The notes below the pieces were generated by a model. That model had not been told where the DNA came from and did not search any database. It saw only the letters and a list, made by a program, of their open reading frames with translations. A DNA stretch of 23,680 bases from Alphaproteobacteria bacterium (lineage in GTDB: Bacteria; Pseudomonadota; Alphaproteobacteria; Holosporales; Holosporaceae): the NCBI GenBank assembly GCA_016870135.1, contig VGCF01000008.1, positions 1 to 23,680 on the forward strand, read 5' to 3'. Positions within the stretch are counted from its first letter, which is position 1. The number at the start of each line of letters is the position of its first letter. A program made the position numbers and the translations under genes. Shown here one piece after another: positions 21,196 to 23,680 of the stretch.

Positions 21196-23680
21196 ATGAA
21201 TACGAATTATAGTAAAATCGCTTTGCTGTTGGCTCTGACAGCCGTGGGGGGTAATAAAGTGGGGGCAAAAATAGAGGCTAGAGAGATGCAGCTACAGACA
21301 GGGCAGGAGTCTATTCATCCAGAAAGAAGGCTGAAGCGTGTAAATATGTTTGAAGCAATAAACAAGCAAATGCTGGCTCCCAAAGCAGTAGGATCTTTGT
21401 CCGAATCTTTGAGTAGGATGTTTACCCCGATTCGTTCTCTGAGCGGTGTGTCTATGGGGTCTAATGCATTGGTGGGTATGGTGGAAGGTGATAAGCTTGC
21501 TGATGGGGATAAGAGTCTGACTGATTTAGGTCAGAAGATTTTTGGTATGAAAGATGATGATGGTAAATTCCTAGAGATTTTGAAAGATCAAGCTGAAAAA
21601 AAAGAAATTCAAAACGATGTAAAAAAATTTTTTAAATCTCTCGATAAAGATATTAAGGCATTGAACGCTGCATGTACAGGAGGGAGCGCCAGCATTCTGG
21701 CTTTAGAGGGATTAGAGGGACCGACTGCTTCGACCGTGGATGGCATAAATGATTTTGTTCGAAATATCGGGACCAAAACATTAAAAGAACTATGCAAAAG
21801 CCATGCAAAATTGTTTGGTGATCATGAACATATCGCCTATCGAACACTGGAATCTGATGGTATTGTTAAAATATTGTCCGAGAAGTACGCAGCATTGAAC
21901 GAGCAGATCAATGCCTTGTCTGCAAATAGTTCCTTAACAGCCACGTCATCTAATGGCAGCAGCAAGGTTCAGATAAAGGATGCTCTTGTATCATTGAGCA
22001 CCAGCATTCAGGATTGGGTTGCTTATTTTTCCAGTGCACTGCTAAATAAACCTTTAATTCCTACACAGGAATTACAGAAGATTATTAAAGCTGCAAAAAG
22101 AGTAAAGGCATTTAGCGAATTTGCTAGCAAAATCCGTGTGCACAATGAGAAAGGTTTGACCGAGATATTAGAATCGGTTTCGGCAATCGATGTTGAAAAG
22201 AAGGAAGAGCGCGCACGTAGTAAACTAACTACAAACCTCAGGGCTGGAATACCAGTAAAGGAGGGGGAAAAAGACCCTGAGGGTATTACTGAGCAAAATA
22301 ATCTAATTGCTACCTATATGAAGGACGCTTTTGGTGAAAATGATGAAGTTCATAATCCTGCTAAGTGTAAGTTCGAGTATAGAGTTGGCGAAGAGTTTTT
22401 CGCGGCAAAAAAGGGTGAAGTGAATGAGGTGGAAGCGCAGTATGCCTTTGGCACAGAAGCAAAACTACAGAACTATGAACTTAAAAAGGATGAGAAAGGA
22501 TTTTCTGAGGAGACCAAGGTAATAGATGAATCGATTAAAGCATTCTTCAAACCGTTCCATGACCTACAAAACGCTTTGAAGGTTGTTGAGAGGAAAAAAT
22601 TCACCCAGAATAAATTTGATCGTTATGATGTAATCCAGAAATTGGCTCAAGGAGGTTCCGATTCGACTTCATTGGACACTCCAAACTGGAACTTCAATGA
22701 TAGATCCTCGACGAATTTCTATGGGATAATCGATTGGTTTGGAAATGTGACCGAGAATATGAAAAAACTGCGTACAGATAAAAAGCCATTCACAGGAGAT
22801 TGGGGACAAACGCTGACGAATTGCTTTAATTTTGTTAATAAGTATGTGCAGGATAAAACTTCTGGTATAGTTGGTAATAGTATGATTGATACGGGAGGTA
22901 GTACTATAGTATCGGGAATGACCAAAAATCAGGTCACGGATTTTGAAAATAAGCTCAAAGCAGCCTATGACGAAGCCATGAAAGAATGGACGGGGGGTGG
23001 TGTGACACTAAATCAAACAACTGCAATAAAAACACTGAAAAATGTTACAGACATTAAGGACTGGTTTACATCAAACCCGACGAAGGGCTCCCTGAATATT
23101 GCTGATATTCAAAACAACCCTGCAATTTTACAGCAACTCAAAGCACTGGATTCGACCGCGGCAAACCAATACTACAAAAAAATGTATGACCTCTTGGGTA
23201 ATGTACAAGGAGGAGTTGCTCCGTCAAATGCAGATGTTGAAGCTCTGAAGACATTGTTTAGGGATGGTGTTGGCGATCAGCTGGCACATGGCGCCGGGTC
23301 TAATTCTTATGGTAATGACAACAACGATCAAAATAAATATCTTTCTTCGAAACACAATAGCTATAAAGTTAAAGATAGTGAGGATGGTAGTGGTAGCGAA
23401 GAAAATGATGGCGACAAAGTGACTATAGAGGATCTCGAGCTAGACTTTCTCGATTCAGCAACGGGTAAACTGGTCAAAGGTACAAAAGAAGACATGGAGG
23501 AATTAATCGAGCCATTCAAAACGTTTCTTAAGGGGGAGCTCGACAGCTTTAAATCAGAAAAAAAGAAGAACAAACAGAAAATTACACCAAAGAATACATT
23601 AGATAAAGCTAAGGAAATAGTAGAAGTACTGGTCGCAAAGTTCGAGGACAATTATGAGCCAAAAGATGGGGATGACGACC
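21196..23680 (+). CDS. large secreted protein of unknown family, partial (3' end outside window)
   Basis: From the ATG at 21196, with GAGG 6 nt upstream, the frame stays open for 828 codons to the window edge with no stop. The N-terminus MNTNYSKIALLLALTAVGGN is a signal peptide with probable cleavage after Ala24 (KVGA|KI). The mature part is Lys/Asp/Glu/Asn/Ser-rich, appears mostly helical, has only four cysteines and no later membrane helix in view. An acidic, Gly/Ser-rich linker (about 728-742) separates a long N-terminal region from a Lys/Glu-rich end. A short I-x-DW-(F/V) motif recurs near 271, 511 and 620. I recognise no domain. A surface, periplasmic or host-directed protein is plausible; type and size cannot be fixed without the 3' end. 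Opposite-strand ORFs here are short shadows. Confidence 0.85.
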   Translation, partial: MNTNYSKIALLLALTAVGGNKVGAKIEAREMQLQTGQESIHPERRLKRVNMFEAINKQMLAPKAVGSLSESLSRMFTPIRSLSGVSMGSNALVGMVEGDKLADGDKSLTDLGQKIFGMKDDDGKFLEILKDQAEKKEIQNDVKKFFKSLDKDIKALNAACTGGSASILALEGLEGPTASTVDGINDFVRNIGTKTLKELCKSHAKLFGDHEHIAYRTLESDGIVKILSEKYAALNEQINALSANSSLTATSSNGSSKVQIKDALVSLSTSIQDWVAYFSSALLNKPLIPTQELQKIIKAAKRVKAFSEFASKIRVHNEKGLTEILESVSAIDVEKKEERARSKLTTNLRAGIPVKEGEKDPEGITEQNNLIATYMKDAFGENDEVHNPAKCKFEYRVGEEFFAAKKGEVNEVEAQYAFGTEAKLQNYELKKDEKGFSEETKVIDESIKAFFKPFHDLQNALKVVERKKFTQNKFDRYDVIQKLAQGGSDSTSLDTPNWNFNDRSSTNFYGIIDWFGNVTENMKKLRTDKKPFTGDWGQTLTNCFNFVNKYVQDKTSGIVGNSMIDTGGSTIVSGMTKNQVTDFENKLKAAYDEAMKEWTGGGVTLNQTTAIKTLKNVTDIKDWFTSNPTKGSLNIADIQNNPAILQQLKALDSTAANQYYKKMYDLLGNVQGGVAPSNADVEALKTLFRDGVGDQLAHGAGSNSYGNDNNDQNKYLSSKHNSYKVKDSEDGSGSEENDGDKVTIEDLELDFLDSATGKLVKGTKEDMEELIEPFKTFLKGELDSFKSEKKKNKQKITPKNTLDKAKEIVEVLVAKFEDNYEPKDGDDD

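Noticed and set aside
21609..23651. Short minus-strand ORFs opposite the large right-edge gene
   Set aside because: They are short, without motifs or ribosome binding sites, and lie opposite one continuous 828-codon frame.

Overview
The window is a compact, bacterial chromosomal stretch with moderate GC. Gene content and protein signatures (LolC/LolD-type lipoprotein export, Bcr/CflA transporter, alphaproteobacterial-type malate dehydrogenase and L13/S9/S12/S7) point to an alphaproteobacterium. The shuffled ribosomal operons, eroding genes, homopolymer tracts and several secreted proteins of unknown type suggest a host-associated lineage such as Holosporales. That placement is inference from the sequence, not a database result. 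I saw no phage, insertion sequence, CRISPR array or rRNA.

Layout. (a) 1-1150: the 3' tail of a SIMPL-domain (YggE-like) gene, then a complete secreted SIMPL gene whose 3' end and downstream flank are identical to that tail over 127 bp. The repeat ends in a small palindrome whose loop is inverted between the copies. (b) 1195-4739, minus: malic enzyme and MgtE magnesium channel, translationally coupled (4-nt GTGA overlap), behind a good promoter. (c) 4886-6965, minus: tRNA-Ala(CGC), lolC/E and lolD. (d) 7030-7728, minus: lipB; 7872-9362, plus: efp and a lone prepilin-like gene. (e) 9507-10469, minus: mdh. (f) 10754-12558, plus: rplM-rpsI joined directly to rpsL-rpsG, with no fusA/tuf after rpsG, then a terminator and a possible structured RNA. 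(g) 12643-13906: an accessory patch with a secreted-protein gene split by an in-frame TAA. (h) 14111-15313, plus: Bcr/CflA MFS pump; 15350-18319, minus: ileS. (i) 18493-19054, plus: a repeat-containing coiled-coil lipoprotein whose C-terminus is shifted out of frame at an A10 tract. (j) prmC (minus) and plsC (plus), divergent. (k) 21196-end, plus: a large, unrecognised secreted protein open for 828 codons and running off the window.

The genes combine core translation (EF-P, four ribosomal proteins, IleRS, PrmC, tRNA-Ala), malate metabolism (MaeB, Mdh), lipoylation (LipB), envelope building (LolCD, PlsC) and transport (MgtE, MFS). Between them lie fast-changing envelope or secreted genes, which carry most of the unusual signals: recent duplication, tandem repeats, slippage tracts and a nonsense codon. 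No complete novel multi-gene system is visible. The best candidates for something undescribed are the large secreted ORF at the right edge and the slippage-dependent coiled-coil lipoprotein.
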